Assembly: GCA_018816245.1 (NCBI GenBank)
Contig: JAHIVW010000003.1
Location: forward strand, 248,001-312,000
Source: Nanobdellota archaeon
GTDB lineage: Archaea; Aenigmatarchaeota; Aenigmatarchaeia; QMZP01
DNA length: 64,000 nt
Direction: 5' to 3'
Numbering within the stretch: the stretch's first letter is position 1; every line of letters starts with the position of its first letter. This document shows, piece after piece, positions 16,668-24,548 of this stretch. Position numbers and translations under genes: made by a program. Below the pieces are notes generated by a model that was not told where the DNA came from, ran no database searches, and was given only the letters and a program-made list of their open reading frames with translations.

Positions 16668-17288
16668 CTACTCTTCCTGCAAGTGTTTCAACCGCGGGGT
16701 TTCCGCAAGTTGCTTTGCCTTCTCTGCAGCGAGCTGCGCAGCCGTACTCTCGTCGACCTTCTCGAGATCATTGATGACAAGGAGCATTTCCTGGGTTTCA
16801 GCATCCGCAGGCATCTCTTCCTTGGCAAAGGCCCGCCTCAAAGCTTCCCTGACGTGGTCGAGCTTGCCTTCCTCGATTGCCTTCTTCAGGTCCTCGTTGA
16901 AGAGGATCTTCCGGAGGTGATCGAGATCGGTGTTCAGGACCTTTTCCACAAACTTGTTCTTCTCGTCCTTCTTGTGATGCTCCTTCATGGCCTCGATGAG
17001 TAAGAGAACCTGGATTTCTTTCAAGTAGCCGTCAGCTTCCTGCATCTTGGCTGCTGACTCCAAACGGAGCGTCTTGATCTTGGAGATGTTCAGGAGCTTG
17101 ACCGGTTCGGGCTGGCCCTTGCTCGCGAGCATGAGGGATTGAATCTGTTGCTGGATGTCCTTGATGTCGTCGGAAATACCTTCGATCTTCTTTTCAGCAC
17201 GCATTCGCTCTTCAAGGATGTCGTCTCCCTTCAGATGGGTGAAGAGGTCCTTGCCGAAGCGTTCCTTGAGGAAGGATTTAAGATCCAT
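16668..17288 (-). CDS. Helical coiled-coil protein of unknown function
   Basis: A 206-residue, strongly charged, all-helical protein with long predicted coiled coils (EERMRAEKKIEGISDDIKDI and HHKKDEKNKFVEKVL). No signal peptide, membrane helix or enzyme motif is visible. A TATA-like ATTTATAAAG (about 17310-17319, read on the minus strand as CTTTATAAAT) lies 22-31 bp upstream of the ATG. Its stop codon abuts the mutY stop on the opposite strand. Confidence 0.65.
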   Translation of the reverse strand: MDLKSFLKERFGKDLFTHLKGDDILEERMRAEKKIEGISDDIKDIQQQIQSLMLASKGQPEPVKLLNISKIKTLRLESAAKMQEADGYLKEIQVLLLIEAMKEHHKKDEKNKFVEKVLNTDLDHLRKILFNEDLKKAIEEGKLDHVREALRRAFAKEEMPADAETQEMLLVINDLEKVDESTAAQLAAEKAKQLAETPRLKHLQEE

Positions 17289-17325
17289 AGTTTTCTGAAC
17301 GATGCGGAGATTTATAAAGGGAATT

Positions 17326-17399
17326 TGAGCCCGGGGGGATTCGAACCCACGACCTCCTGGTCCGAAGCCAGGCGCTCTATCCAGCTGAGCTACGGGCCC
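17326..17399 (-). tRNA. tRNA-Arg (TCG)
   Basis: On the minus strand the acceptor stem is GGGCCCG/CGGGCTC, the anticodon stem CCTGG/CCAGG encloses loop CTTCGGA (anticodon TCG, arginine), and the T-arm contains GGGTTCGAATCCC. The discriminator is A. There is no intron and no encoded CCA. Confidence 0.93.
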
Positions 17400-17437
17400 T
17401 TGGCTGGTAATAGGGTGCGAGATGTTAATATATGCAC

Positions 17438-18226
17438 TTAGACTAGTTTTGCGGGGGGTTCTGTTGTTTCTGCCACGGCAGAAGGTGGTGTTTCGTCTTC
17501 AACCGGCGGTGCCAGCGTGTTTGCAAACGTTGGCAAGTCAACTTCGTAGGCATCTGCTTCTGCCTGCCGGACAATCCGTTCGTCGCCAGCAGCGTTCAGG
17601 AGAATGACGCATTTGCAGGAGGCTGCCTGCGCTGCACGAATGTCCGCGACCGTGTGTCCGACGTAAACTGCTTCTTCGAGCGGAACACCGAGCTGCGAAC
17701 ATAATGCAGGAAGTGCGTCAGGAAGCGGCTTGTCGCTGGTTGCGGCAAACACATCTCCAAGTTTGGTCATGTCTTCTTGAATTGATCCAAGCGCATTCCC
17801 GGTCCAGACCGCAAGCTTGATGCCAGCTGCAGCAAGTTGCTGGAACACCGGCTGCACGTTCGGGGTGATCGAAAAAAGCGGTGCTGCCTGTTCTGACTGC
17901 AGGAACTCATTGAAGGTGGTGGCAATCTTTTGGAGCGATTCGGTGTCGTATTCCCGGATCCCCATGGACACGAGTGTGTCGAGTTGCCGTTCCATGAGTT
18001 TTGGATCAACATTCGCGAACCGCATGCCCTGTTTCGTGAGCGCGTAGAACACCTTAATGCAGGTCTCCATGGCATGGAACTTCTCGAAGCCGCGGACCGT
18101 TCGAATATCTTTTTCACTATAACGGAACGGGAGGTCAATTGCAGAAAAGCCCTTGGTCAAACCCGTATGAATCGCGGTCGTGGCACTGCGGAGAATGCCG
18201 TCTGCATGAATGATCACCAGTTTCAT
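17438..18226 (-). CDS. HAD-superfamily protein lacking the nucleophilic aspartate
   Basis: A 262-residue HAD-fold protein of the phosphoglycolate-phosphatase/PpaX type, with a helical cap. Motif I, normally DxDGT, reads IIHADGIL, so the catalytic Asp is His. Motif II threonine is in AVWTGN, motif III lysine in SDKPLPDAL, and motif IV, normally GDxxxD, reads VGHTVADI, again Asp to His. Both changes are confirmed in the DNA. Without the Asp nucleophile the usual phosphoryl-aspartate chemistry is not possible, so this is likely a pseudoenzyme or has changed role. The C-terminus carries a Pro/Glu-rich tail. The start at 18226 (MKLVII) fits the fold; the track start at 18319 does not. Confidence 0.8.
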   Translation of the reverse strand: MKLVIIHADGILRSATTAIHTGLTKGFSAIDLPFRYSEKDIRTVRGFEKFHAMETCIKVFYALTKQGMRFANVDPKLMERQLDTLVSMGIREYDTESLQKIATTFNEFLQSEQAAPLFSITPNVQPVFQQLAAAGIKLAVWTGNALGSIQEDMTKLGDVFAATSDKPLPDALPALCSQLGVPLEEAVYVGHTVADIRAAQAASCKCVILLNAAGDERIVRQAEADAYEVDLPTFANTLAPPVEDETPPSAVAETTEPPAKLV

Positions 18227-18266
18227 AGAACTCACTGCTCGAGTGTTACCCTTGGGGTATATAAGC

Positions 18267-18665
18267 TTACAACTGGTCTTCGAAGGTCCGGTTGATAATG
18301 AAGCGGGTGTAGTAGGCAATGTCCATGGTTTTTATTTGCTCGAGGGTGAACCAGCCGACTGCTGCTGCGTCATCCTTGGCATGGGGTTCTTCCTTGAGGG
18401 TGCCACGGAAGTAGTGGCATTTGAGTCGTTTGCCAACGCGGTTTTCTTCGACCGGATTGATGTCAAAGGGTTCTGGTTCTATCTCAGTTTCTCCGATTTC
18501 TTCCTTCGCTTCGCGGATGGCGGCGTCGCGAGGTGATTCACCTTCGTCAACATGACCGCCGGGAAGTGCCCAGGATCCCTTTTCCGGTGGAACACCGCGC
18601 TTGATGAGGAGAATCTTATCATCACGCTCAATCAGAATCGCTACTGACATCTTCTGTATCATCAT
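18267..18665 (-). CDS. NUDIX hydrolase
   Basis: A 132-residue NUDIX-family pyrophosphohydrolase. The Nudix box is complete: GGHVDEGESPRDAAIREAKEEIGE fits Gx5Ex7REUxEExGU. The family cleaves nucleoside diphosphates linked to other groups, such as oxidised NTPs, NDP-sugars or ADP-ribose; the substrate here is not evident. The long track start (19016) overlaps the neighbouring gene; the likely start is one of the ATGs at 18665, 18662 or 18650, overlapping the 3' end of the upstream gene by up to 38 bp and implying coupling. Confidence 0.88.
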   Translation of the reverse strand: MMIQKMSVAILIERDDKILLIKRGVPPEKGSWALPGGHVDEGESPRDAAIREAKEEIGETEIEPEPFDINPVEENRVGKRLKCHYFRGTLKEEPHAKDDAAAVGWFTLEQIKTMDIAYYTRFIINRTFEDQL

Positions 18666-19254
18666 CAACCCCTTGTTCAAGGGTCTTAAAAACGAGATAC
18701 TTGAGCACCTCACCGTCCTGTGCTTGAAGTTGATAGCCATGATCTGATGGTGTGATATACGGTTGCAAGAATGGATCATTTCGCAGCACCAGCATGAGTT
18801 CTTCGATGTCATTGTCCGGTCCAACAAGCCGCTCAACAAGGACACGAAGATTGAGCATGTTGTCATCGCCAGCGATTTTCTGAATAGGAGACGCAACCGG
18901 CGGTTCAAGACCGAGAGAACGATAAACCGTACTCTTGAATTCTGTTGTGTCAGAGATTGCACAAAAACTATCAAGCTGAGTGAATGCGTCATAACTGTTT
19001 CCGTTGCATGCGGCAAGCTGGCTCACTGCATGGTAAACAGATGCATTTGCTGGATCAGTTTCAGCGGCTTCTTTCAGGTATGTTTCCATCTCTTGGATGT
19101 CACCAAAGGTACGGATATCCTGCCAGAGCCCCGCAACCGTTGCTGCCCGGTAGTCAGGATCAAATCGTCGTGACCCCAGGAGTTCAAAGGCGTAGTCAAC
19201 GGCCATGCGCACGAGATCGGGGCGTGGATCCCCGAAATCGTCATGTTCGTTCAT
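18628..19254 (-). CDS. Hypothetical protein, 208 aa (helical repeat-like)
   Basis: A soluble, acidic protein. The middle (EMETYLKEAAETDPANASVY followed by HAVSQLAACNGNSYDAFTQL) looks like one or two TPR-like helical hairpins. The C-terminus is acidic (VDDDTEDVSSDSD). The start at 19254 (MNEHDDF) follows a TATA-like ACTTAAAGCTG on the minus strand at about 19276-19286, 22-32 bp upstream. Beyond it lies the palindrome GATAACACTGTTATC (19310-19324). Its 3' end overlaps the NUDIX gene. No function known. Confidence 0.62.
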   Translation of the reverse strand: MNEHDDFGDPRPDLVRMAVDYAFELLGSRRFDPDYRAATVAGLWQDIRTFGDIQEMETYLKEAAETDPANASVYHAVSQLAACNGNSYDAFTQLDSFCAISDTTEFKSTVYRSLGLEPPVASPIQKIAGDDNMLNLRVLVERLVGPDNDIEELMLVLRNDPFLQPYITPSDHGYQLQAQDGEVLKYLVFKTLEQGVDDDTEDVSSDSD

Positions 19255-19309
19255 AGCACGGTATGAACCGGCAGCTTTAAGTGGTAAAGTAGGCTTGTTT
19301 CTTCTTTGA

Positions 19310-19324
19310 GATAACACTGTTATC
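19310..19324. promoter_or_regulatory. Palindromic motif ATAACAnTGTTAT, copy 2
   Basis: GATAACACTGTTATC is a perfect 7-1-7 inverted repeat in the divergent gap between the genes at 19254 and 19374. It lies 56-70 bp upstream of the minus-strand start, just upstream of its TATA-like box. Confidence 0.6.
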
Positions 19325-19373
19325 CACAGAAACCTTTTTAAACAATAAGAATATATATTCATAACGTGATCCT

Positions 19374-19835
19374 GTGCCTCGACCGCAGCGCCCCCGAAAC
19401 GTGTGCCGTGAACCCAATATCACCTACTTCAAACCGAGAGGGGTGATGATCCAGGAACTCGAGCAGGTCACCCTAACTGTTGACGAATTCGAAGCGATCC
19501 GCTTGAAGGATGTTGAAAGAATGGACCAGATTCCCGCCGCTGAACAGATGACCATTTCACAACCAACGTTTCAGCGGCTCCTAACGAACGCGCGGGAAAA
19601 GATCGCTGATGCACTTGTGAATGGGAAGGCGATCCGAATAGAGGGTGGGCACTATACAATAGAAAGGAGAGGTGGTTTTATGCAAAATAGAGGAAGAATG
19701 GGAGGAAATGCTGCTGCTGGCCCTTTCGGGGAATGTGTCTGCACAAAATGCAAACACAGGATTCCACATCAGAGAGGAGTGCCATGCTATCAGATGAAGT
19801 GCCCAGAATGCGGAACCCCAATGACAAGGGAATAG
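19374..19835 (+). CDS. DUF134 (UPF0251) HTH protein with C-terminal zinc/Fe-S ribbon
   Basis: Residues 1-100 are a DUF134 DNA-binding domain: the typical MPRPQRPRNVCREP start, the segment TVDEFEAIRLKDVERMDQIPAAEQM and an HTH (ISQPTFQRLLTNAREKIADAL). Residues 103-153 form a Cys-rich ribbon (CVCTKCKHRIPHQRGVPCYQ then CPECGTPM) that is often a separate small protein. A Shine-Dalgarno-like AAAGGAGAGG precedes an internal ATG at 19680, so the ribbon may also be made alone. Start is GTG. It leads a cluster with a NifX-like and a MinD/ferredoxin protein, and codon use is more AT-rich than in the flanking genes, suggesting transfer. Confidence 0.85.
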   Translation: MPRPQRPRNVCREPNITYFKPRGVMIQELEQVTLTVDEFEAIRLKDVERMDQIPAAEQMTISQPTFQRLLTNAREKIADALVNGKAIRIEGGHYTIERRGGFMQNRGRMGGNAAAGPFGECVCTKCKHRIPHQRGVPCYQMKCPECGTPMTRE

Positions 19836-19845
19836 GAGGAATAAT

Positions 19846-20214
19846 ATGAAGATAGTCGTAAGTGCTTCAGGTCCGGATATTGAAAGCACCGTTGATGAAA
19901 AGTTTGGCAGATGTCCCTATTTTATTGTAGCAGAGATCGTGGACAAGACCATTGTAAGTCACAAGAGTATTGAAAACACATCCACAAAACAAATGACTGG
20001 CGCAGGCACCACAGCGGCACAGCTGGTTGCTGACATGAACGTCGATGCAATCATAACCGGTAATATGGGTCCAAGGGCATTTACTATCTTTCAGCAGCTG
20101 GGTATAGCGGTGTATGAAGGCAGAGGCATCATAAAAAAAGCCGTGCAAGACTTTATAGCCGGGAACCTCCGAAAAATGGAAAGTGCAAAATGTCCTAGAC
20201 ATATGTTTTCTTGA
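19846..20214 (+). CDS. NifX/NifB-like dinitrogenase iron-molybdenum cofactor-family protein
   Basis: A 122-residue single domain of the NifX/NafY/MTH1175 fold. Motifs KIVVSASGPDIESTVDEKFG with RCPYF at the start and ITGNMGPRAFTIFQQLGI in the middle are typical. In nitrogen fixers such proteins carry Fe-Mo cofactor precursors, but archaeal and clostridial homologues next to MinD-ferredoxin ATPases are thought to serve general Fe-S or metal-cofactor handling; no nif genes are here. A strong Shine-Dalgarno (AGGAGG) precedes the ATG by eight bases. It follows DUF134 by 10 bp. Confidence 0.88.
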   Translation: MKIVVSASGPDIESTVDEKFGRCPYFIVAEIVDKTIVSHKSIENTSTKQMTGAGTTAAQLVADMNVDAIITGNMGPRAFTIFQQLGIAVYEGRGIIKKAVQDFIAGNLRKMESAKCPRHMFS

Positions 20215-20249
20215 AGACAAAATGGGAGACCTGGATTATTGTGATAGGG

Positions 20250-21122
20250 ATGCACACAATTGCCGTGACCGGAGGGAAAGGAGGAACAGGAAAGTCAACG
20301 ATAGCGTCGTCATTAGCGGTGGTTCTGTCAGAACAGAAAAAGGTTTTGTTGGCTGACGTGGACGTCGACTGCCCAAATGACCATCTCATCCTGGATGTTG
20401 AAAGAAAAAAGCTTGTTGATGTCTTCCAATCTATCCCTCAGTGGGAATTCGATAAATGTACAAAATGTGGTACGTGTGCCTCAGTATGCAAACAAAATGC
20501 AATTGTAGCTGTGAAGGGAAAGAATCCGGCATTTGTTCCAGAACTTTGTATAGGATGCAAGGCATGTATTGTGGCATGTCCTGTTAAAGCCATACAGGAG
20601 GGCAGAAAAAAAATAGGCAAGATTTATTCAGGGGATAAGTATGGGGTTCATTTGGTTTCAGGGGAGCTTAAATTAGGAGAACTGGCGTCAGGAGAGATGG
20701 TTGTGGAGACACGGAAGGTCGCTGATGACCTTGCCAAGAAAAATGGTTTTGATATCGTTTTGGTTGACTCTGCGGCAGGAATAGGATGTCCTGTGATTGC
20801 TTCTCTCCATGGCACTGATTTTGTCGTGGCCGTGACCGAACCCACTCCATCAGCACTCCATGATCTGAAGCGTGTCTTATATCTTGCCGATCATTTCAGG
20901 ATTCCACGGGGCATTGTCCTGAACAAGGCTGATATGGATACGGGATTTGCCAAGAAAATAGAACAATTCGCCAAGAACCACGGGATTCCGATCCTGGGGA
21001 GGCTCCCCTATCGGCAGGATGTTGTGAAGGCAACAATAAAGATGAAACCCATTGTCATTTATGATAAACGTTACAAGAAAACTTTTATTGACATTTCCAA
21101 CACAATATTGAGGGGGCTATAG
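20250..21122 (+). CDS. MinD-superfamily P-loop ATPase with inserted 2[4Fe-4S] ferredoxin domain
   Basis: A cytosolic ATPase of the Mrp/NBP35-MinD type. The deviant Walker A is VTGGKGGTGKST and the switch region ADVDVDCPND. A ferredoxin insert at about residues 67-120 has eight cysteines (CTKCGTCASVCKQ and CIGCKACIVACP). Such proteins are linked to Fe-S or metallocofactor assembly and usually occur next to NifX-like and DUF134 genes, as here. The ORF-track TTG start (20211) overlaps the NifX gene; the ATG at 20250 (MHTIAVTGG) directly precedes Walker A and is preceded by GATAGGG. Confidence 0.9.
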   Translation: MHTIAVTGGKGGTGKSTIASSLAVVLSEQKKVLLADVDVDCPNDHLILDVERKKLVDVFQSIPQWEFDKCTKCGTCASVCKQNAIVAVKGKNPAFVPELCIGCKACIVACPVKAIQEGRKKIGKIYSGDKYGVHLVSGELKLGELASGEMVVETRKVADDLAKKNGFDIVLVDSAAGIGCPVIASLHGTDFVVAVTEPTPSALHDLKRVLYLADHFRIPRGIVLNKADMDTGFAKKIEQFAKNHGIPILGRLPYRQDVVKATIKMKPIVIYDKRYKKTFIDISNTILRGL

Positions 21123-21124
21123 CA

Positions 21125-22237
21125 ATGAAAAGGAATGTTCTTTTCGTTTTCATTCTTACAATCATTATCTCACTTAGTTTTTCTGTTATTGTTCAAGGAG
21201 CACCCCTTCGGGTTGATTTCTTCTTTTCACCGGGCTGTCCGCATTGCAGCATCGTCAGTGAGGTGCTTGCAACCTATAATGTGTCTCATCCAGGACTCCT
21301 CGACATCCGGCAACACAATGTCGGGAACGAGACAGAACTGTTCATCCAACTGCAACAAGCGTATGGTGTTCCTGTCGAAGCGTGGGGTGGTGTTCCGAAG
21401 GTCTTTGTTGCTGACTACTACTGCATTGGCTCGATCCAATGTGACGAGGAACTCCGGGAAACACTTGATACCCTACTTGCTGCACCGCCAGATCACGAAC
21501 CACCACTCGAAGAAGAAAATGATATTGTTTCCAACAATGTCTCGATTAATCCGTACCAAATCCTCGGCCTTGCTGCCGTGGATGCGGTCAATCCATGCGC
21601 GCTTGCTGTCCTGACCCTGATTCTCGTTGCGATTCTCATCCAGAATCCAGAACACCGACACAAGGTCCTGACCGCAGGGTTCGCCTTCACGCTTGCCATT
21701 TTCATCACCTACTTTGCCTACGGGGTGATCATCGTCCATCTCTTCCAGGCAGCGCTTGAGGCCGTTGCTGGCGTGGGTGGGACCCTTTCCGCGATGCTCG
21801 GTCTGTTCGCGATCGTCTTAGGCCTGCTCAACCTCAAGGATGTCGCCAGGTACAAACCAGGCGGGCTTGGTACAGAAATGCCCATGCGCATGCGGCCGGG
21901 TGTGAAAAAACTCCTTGCCAAGGCAACTGGCGCGCCGGGAGCGTTTCTCATCGGGATCTTCGTGACGCTCTTTTTGCTGCCCTGCACCATCGGTCCGTAC
22001 ATCATTACTGGCGGGATCCTTGCCGGGCTTTCCTTTGTCGAAATCCTGCCATGGTTGCTCCTCTATAACATCATTTTTGTGCTTCCCATGCTTGCCATTG
22101 TCCTGATTGTCTATGCTGGCTTCACGACTGTTGAGAATGTAAGCGGCTGGAAAGAGCAGAACATCCGTTACCTGCATCTGGTTGCAGGACTGCTCATGCT
22201 GGCGATTGGTGCTGTGTTGGTGCTTGGCTGGGTGTAG
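21125..22237 (+). CDS. Thioredoxin-CcdA (DsbD-like) fusion membrane protein
   Basis: A 370-residue protein. A signal-anchor helix (1-25) is followed by a thioredoxin-like domain with FSPGCPHCS (CxxC redox pair) and a PKVFVADYYCIGSIQC segment. From about residue 140 a CcdA/DsbD-type six-helix membrane domain begins with AVDAVNPCALAVL, where the Cys in NPCA is the transmembrane redox residue. Its partner is in FLLPCTIGPYIITGGIL. Such proteins move reducing power across the membrane to extracytoplasmic thiols. The gene starts 2 bp after the MinD-ferredoxin stop. Base use returns to the chromosomal norm within the gene. Its end overlaps the cupin gene by 44 bp. Confidence 0.9.
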   Translation: MKRNVLFVFILTIIISLSFSVIVQGAPLRVDFFFSPGCPHCSIVSEVLATYNVSHPGLLDIRQHNVGNETELFIQLQQAYGVPVEAWGGVPKVFVADYYCIGSIQCDEELRETLDTLLAAPPDHEPPLEEENDIVSNNVSINPYQILGLAAVDAVNPCALAVLTLILVAILIQNPEHRHKVLTAGFAFTLAIFITYFAYGVIIVHLFQAALEAVAGVGGTLSAMLGLFAIVLGLLNLKDVARYKPGGLGTEMPMRMRPGVKKLLAKATGAPGAFLIGIFVTLFLLPCTIGPYIITGGILAGLSFVEILPWLLLYNIIFVLPMLAIVLIVYAGFTTVENVSGWKEQNIRYLHLVAGLLMLAIGAVLVLGWV

Positions 22238-22517
22238 GTTCCGGGAAGAGGGCAACAACGTAGACGTACTCGAGATTCTCTGTCCCGTTGTTTACCACGT
22301 TGTGCTTCTGGCCTTCCTTGATGTAGTGAGTTTGTCCTTTGGGTACTGTTGTAACCGTTCCTTCGACATGAACGGTTGCGGTTCCTTTCAAGATAACGAG
22401 AACTTCTTCCCGCTGGTCAGTCACGTGCTCGCCGACAGTCTCGCCTGGGGCTAAGGTTACGCGACCTGCCTTGAGGAGCTTTGTTGTCGGTGGTTTGAAG
22501 AGGGATTTGGAGTTCAT
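22194..22517 (-). CDS. Cupin-domain protein
   Basis: A 107-residue single cupin. Motif 1 is visible as GETVGEHVTDQREEVLVILKG and motif 2 as PKGQTHYIKEGQKHNVVNNG. The expected first histidine pair is reduced to one (EHV), with Glu retained, so metal binding is uncertain. The small beta-barrel fold covers many sugar or metal-binding functions. The start at 22517 (MNSKSLF) avoids running into tRNA-Thr, which lies 9 bp upstream on the same strand and may share its transcript. The Pro/Gln-rich tail overlaps the CcdA gene. Confidence 0.78.
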   Translation of the reverse strand: MNSKSLFKPPTTKLLKAGRVTLAPGETVGEHVTDQREEVLVILKGTATVHVEGTVTTVPKGQTHYIKEGQKHNVVNNGTENLEYVYVVALFPEPTPSQAPTQHQSPA

Positions 22518-22526
22518 GATGATTGA

Positions 22527-22599
22527 AGCCCCGGGTGGGGATTGAACCCACGACCTCTGCCTTACCAAGGCAACGCTCTACCAACTGAGCTACCGAGGC
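22527..22599 (-). tRNA. tRNA-Thr (GGT)
   Basis: On the minus strand the acceptor stem is GCCTCGG/CCGGGGC, the anticodon loop is TTGGTAA (anticodon GGT, threonine), and the T-arm contains GGGTTCAATCCC. The discriminator is T, as expected for threonine. No intron. Divergent from tRNA-Trp. Confidence 0.92.
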
Positions 22600-22657
22600 G
22601 TACCTGAGACTTATTCCAAATCGCATATAAATAGCGACTGTCAGAAGAAAGATCCAC

Positions 22658-22773
22658 GGGGTCGTAGTCCAACGGTAAGACGGCCGGCTCCAGTGTGGTT
22701 CCACTGGAACACGGATGCCCTCGGGCGATGACGGAGCTACCGGTCGACCTGGGTTCGACTCCCAGCGACCCCA
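22658..22773 (+). tRNA. tRNA-Trp (CCA) with an intron
   Basis: The acceptor stem GGGGTCG/CGACCCC and T-arm CTGGG-TTCGACT-CCCAG close the fold. The anticodon loop begins CTCCA (anticodon CCA, tryptophan) and is interrupted by an insert of about 45 nt (approximately 22694-22738) at the canonical 37/38 position. Removing it restores stem GCCGG/CCGGT. The insert is too short to carry the box C/D guide found in many euryarchaeal tRNA-Trp introns. A TATA box (CATATAAATAG, 22624-22634) lies upstream. Confidence 0.9.
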
Positions 22774-22807
22774 TAGCGCTTAAATTATTTTGGAGCATGT
22801 GAGACGT

Positions 22808-23986
22808 ATGGGGGATATGATCTCACAGGAAGGGGGGTTGGCACCACCAGCCACGGAAGCCCAGTTCTATCAGATGCTGTACAAGGACCACTGGGACTGG
22901 TGGCTCGGCTACCTGCGGAGCACGGATGAGACAGCGATCCTGGCAGCAGCGCTCGCAGAAATCATCATGGAATACGCAGGAGGAAAAGAGTCTATCTCCA
23001 TCCTTGACATTGGCTCAGGGGAGGGGAGTTTCCTGATCGCCTTACTCAAGGAACTGGTGAAGGACATTCCTGAAGTGAAGATCGACGCCATTGAACCGAC
23101 AGCAACCTTCTACAACATGCTCCGCAACAGGATCAGCGCAAGTCCCTACCGACGCCACGTTACCGCATACCATACTACGTTCGAAGACTTTCCTATGGAA
23201 AAAGAATATGACATTGTTCTCTCAGTCAACAGCCTCTTTGGATTCAACTTGTCGCAGCGACCGAGCCCGCTGGAAAAATTCAAGAATGCAATAACAGAGA
23301 AGGGCCTGATTCTTGTGGTGCTCCCGTCTCCAGAAGGATCGTACCTGAAGATTCAGAAAGAGTTGCATCATGATCGGTATCCCATGCTTGACGCCGAGAC
23401 TGCTGAACCAGTCTTGGACAAGCTCCTCTTTTCTATGACCAAGCAGGATGTCCGGAGCCAGGTCCGATTGGGAATCCAGAAACACGAAACCGACACGCGA
23501 GCAGAGCTACTCTCGCTCCTGCTTCGGGAACTGTTTACAACCGCACCTGCCGAGCGCCGGGAACGACTGGCCCAGCTCCTCCGGAAGTATGTTTCAGAAA
23601 CCGATGGAATGCGGACCTTGTCAATCGTGGACCGGATTTTCGTATTGCAGAAAGGGGTGCCGCGCGTTGAACCAGAACCGCTGATCAAAGAGACACTCGA
23701 ACCAACTGAACAGGATGTTGAACAAGAAGCAGACAACGTGCTTGCTATGCACACTGAAGAAGAACCAGAAGAACATGTTGTCGAATTTGTGCAACCAGAA
23801 CAGATCGTTCAAATTACGTCAGACCCAGACGTTCCGGAATCACAAGAAGAACCGCCCACAGAACAACCTGAACCAGAGAAAGAAACACAATCGAACATTC
23901 CAGAGATTACCCCAGCAGATACCCTTGACTTGGATCTTGTCATGGAAAACAAGGAAACCCCACACGAACACAAAAAGAAGGATTAA
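22808..23986 (+). CDS. Class I SAM-dependent methyltransferase with long acidic tail
   Basis: A 392-residue protein. SAM-binding motif I is ISILDIGSGEGSFLIALL at about residue 65, the acidic residue after strand 2 is in KIDAIEPTAT, and motif IV is in YDIVLSVNSLFGF. The domain resembles small-molecule methyltransferases of the histidine-N-methyltransferase (EgtD/HNMT-like) type, though the acceptor is not identifiable. The last 110 residues are disordered and rich in Glu, Pro and Gln. The ATG at 22808 fits a TATA-like CTTAAATTAT (22778-22787); the track TTG start is less likely. Its stop overlaps the convergent HTH gene. Confidence 0.82.
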   Translation: MGDMISQEGGLAPPATEAQFYQMLYKDHWDWWLGYLRSTDETAILAAALAEIIMEYAGGKESISILDIGSGEGSFLIALLKELVKDIPEVKIDAIEPTATFYNMLRNRISASPYRRHVTAYHTTFEDFPMEKEYDIVLSVNSLFGFNLSQRPSPLEKFKNAITEKGLILVVLPSPEGSYLKIQKELHHDRYPMLDAETAEPVLDKLLFSMTKQDVRSQVRLGIQKHETDTRAELLSLLLRELFTTAPAERRERLAQLLRKYVSETDGMRTLSIVDRIFVLQKGVPRVEPEPLIKETLEPTEQDVEQEADNVLAMHTEEEPEEHVVEFVQPEQIVQITSDPDVPESQEEPPTEQPEPEKETQSNIPEITPADTLDLDLVMENKETPHEHKKKD

Positions 23987-24393
23987 CGCTTTTTCAAGCC
24001 GAACACATCATCGAGTTCTCGGGCAATCCCGCGAATCGTTGCAAAGGTTCGTGACGCGTCTTTCTCCAGTTCATCAACAACGTTCTCAAGGTTGGTGTGC
24101 CGGAGTTCATATTTGTTTCCCAACCGCTGCACCAGTCCCCGGGCAATGAACTTGTTCAGATAGTAAACGGTTAACCCGCGGGACAGGTCATGGTGCTCCA
24201 TGAGTTCTTTGGTGGTGAGCTGCCTTCCTTCCCGGGCCGCGTCAAGGAACTCGTGAAACAGCCGGATCGCGACTTCGCCCTTGTCGCGGGGTTCCTGAAA
24301 CCCGAAGGCGTGGCAGAACCACGTGAGATCGGTGTCCAAGTGCTTCTCAGCAGGAGGTCGCTTGTCCCGGAGGATCAGCTCCCGATGATGCAT
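23983..24393 (-). CDS. HTH transcriptional regulator-like protein
   Basis: A 136-residue protein with a central helix-turn-helix (QLTTKELMEHHDLSRGLTVYYLNKFIARGL, here part of a longer winged helix) followed by a wing (VQRLGNKYELRHTN) and a C-terminal helix ending in LKKR. It probably binds DNA. The start codon at 24393 is closely preceded by an AT-rich box (AAGATATATTATG on the minus strand), so the exact start is open. It is the last chromosomal gene before the tRNA-Ser island. Confidence 0.7.
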   Translation of the reverse strand: MHHRELILRDKRPPAEKHLDTDLTWFCHAFGFQEPRDKGEVAIRLFHEFLDAAREGRQLTTKELMEHHDLSRGLTVYYLNKFIARGLVQRLGNKYELRHTNLENVVDELEKDASRTFATIRGIARELDDVFGLKKR

Positions 24394-24479
24394 AATATAT
24401 CTTTGTTATGACTCACTTAAATGTATTTAACTAGCCAAGTTGGTTATAATTATTCTATATTTTCCTAAGTAAGTCAAAA

Positions 24480-24495
24480 TACGCCGAGACTGGGA
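24480..24495. repeat. Outer att copy of the tRNA-Ser element
   Basis: TACGCCGAGACTGGGA is an exact 16-bp copy of the 3' end of tRNA-Ser(GGA) plus two flanking bases (26532-26547). It marks the sharp switch from AT-rich chromosome to GC-rich island. Confidence 0.85.
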
Positions 24496-24548
24496 AGCTC
24501 CCAGAAACCCGCATCCGTCGGGCGCGCTTTGCCCCGCTTGCCTACGCA

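Noticed and set aside
19846-21122. Nitrogen fixation function for the NifX-like and MinD-ferredoxin genes
   Set aside because: No nifH, nifD, nifK or nifB is present; these families are common in non-fixing anaerobes for metal-cofactor handling.
22694-22738. Box C/D guide RNA within the tRNA-Trp intron
   Set aside because: Only a weak GATGA resemblance is present and the intron is about 45 nt, too short for a paired C/D guide.
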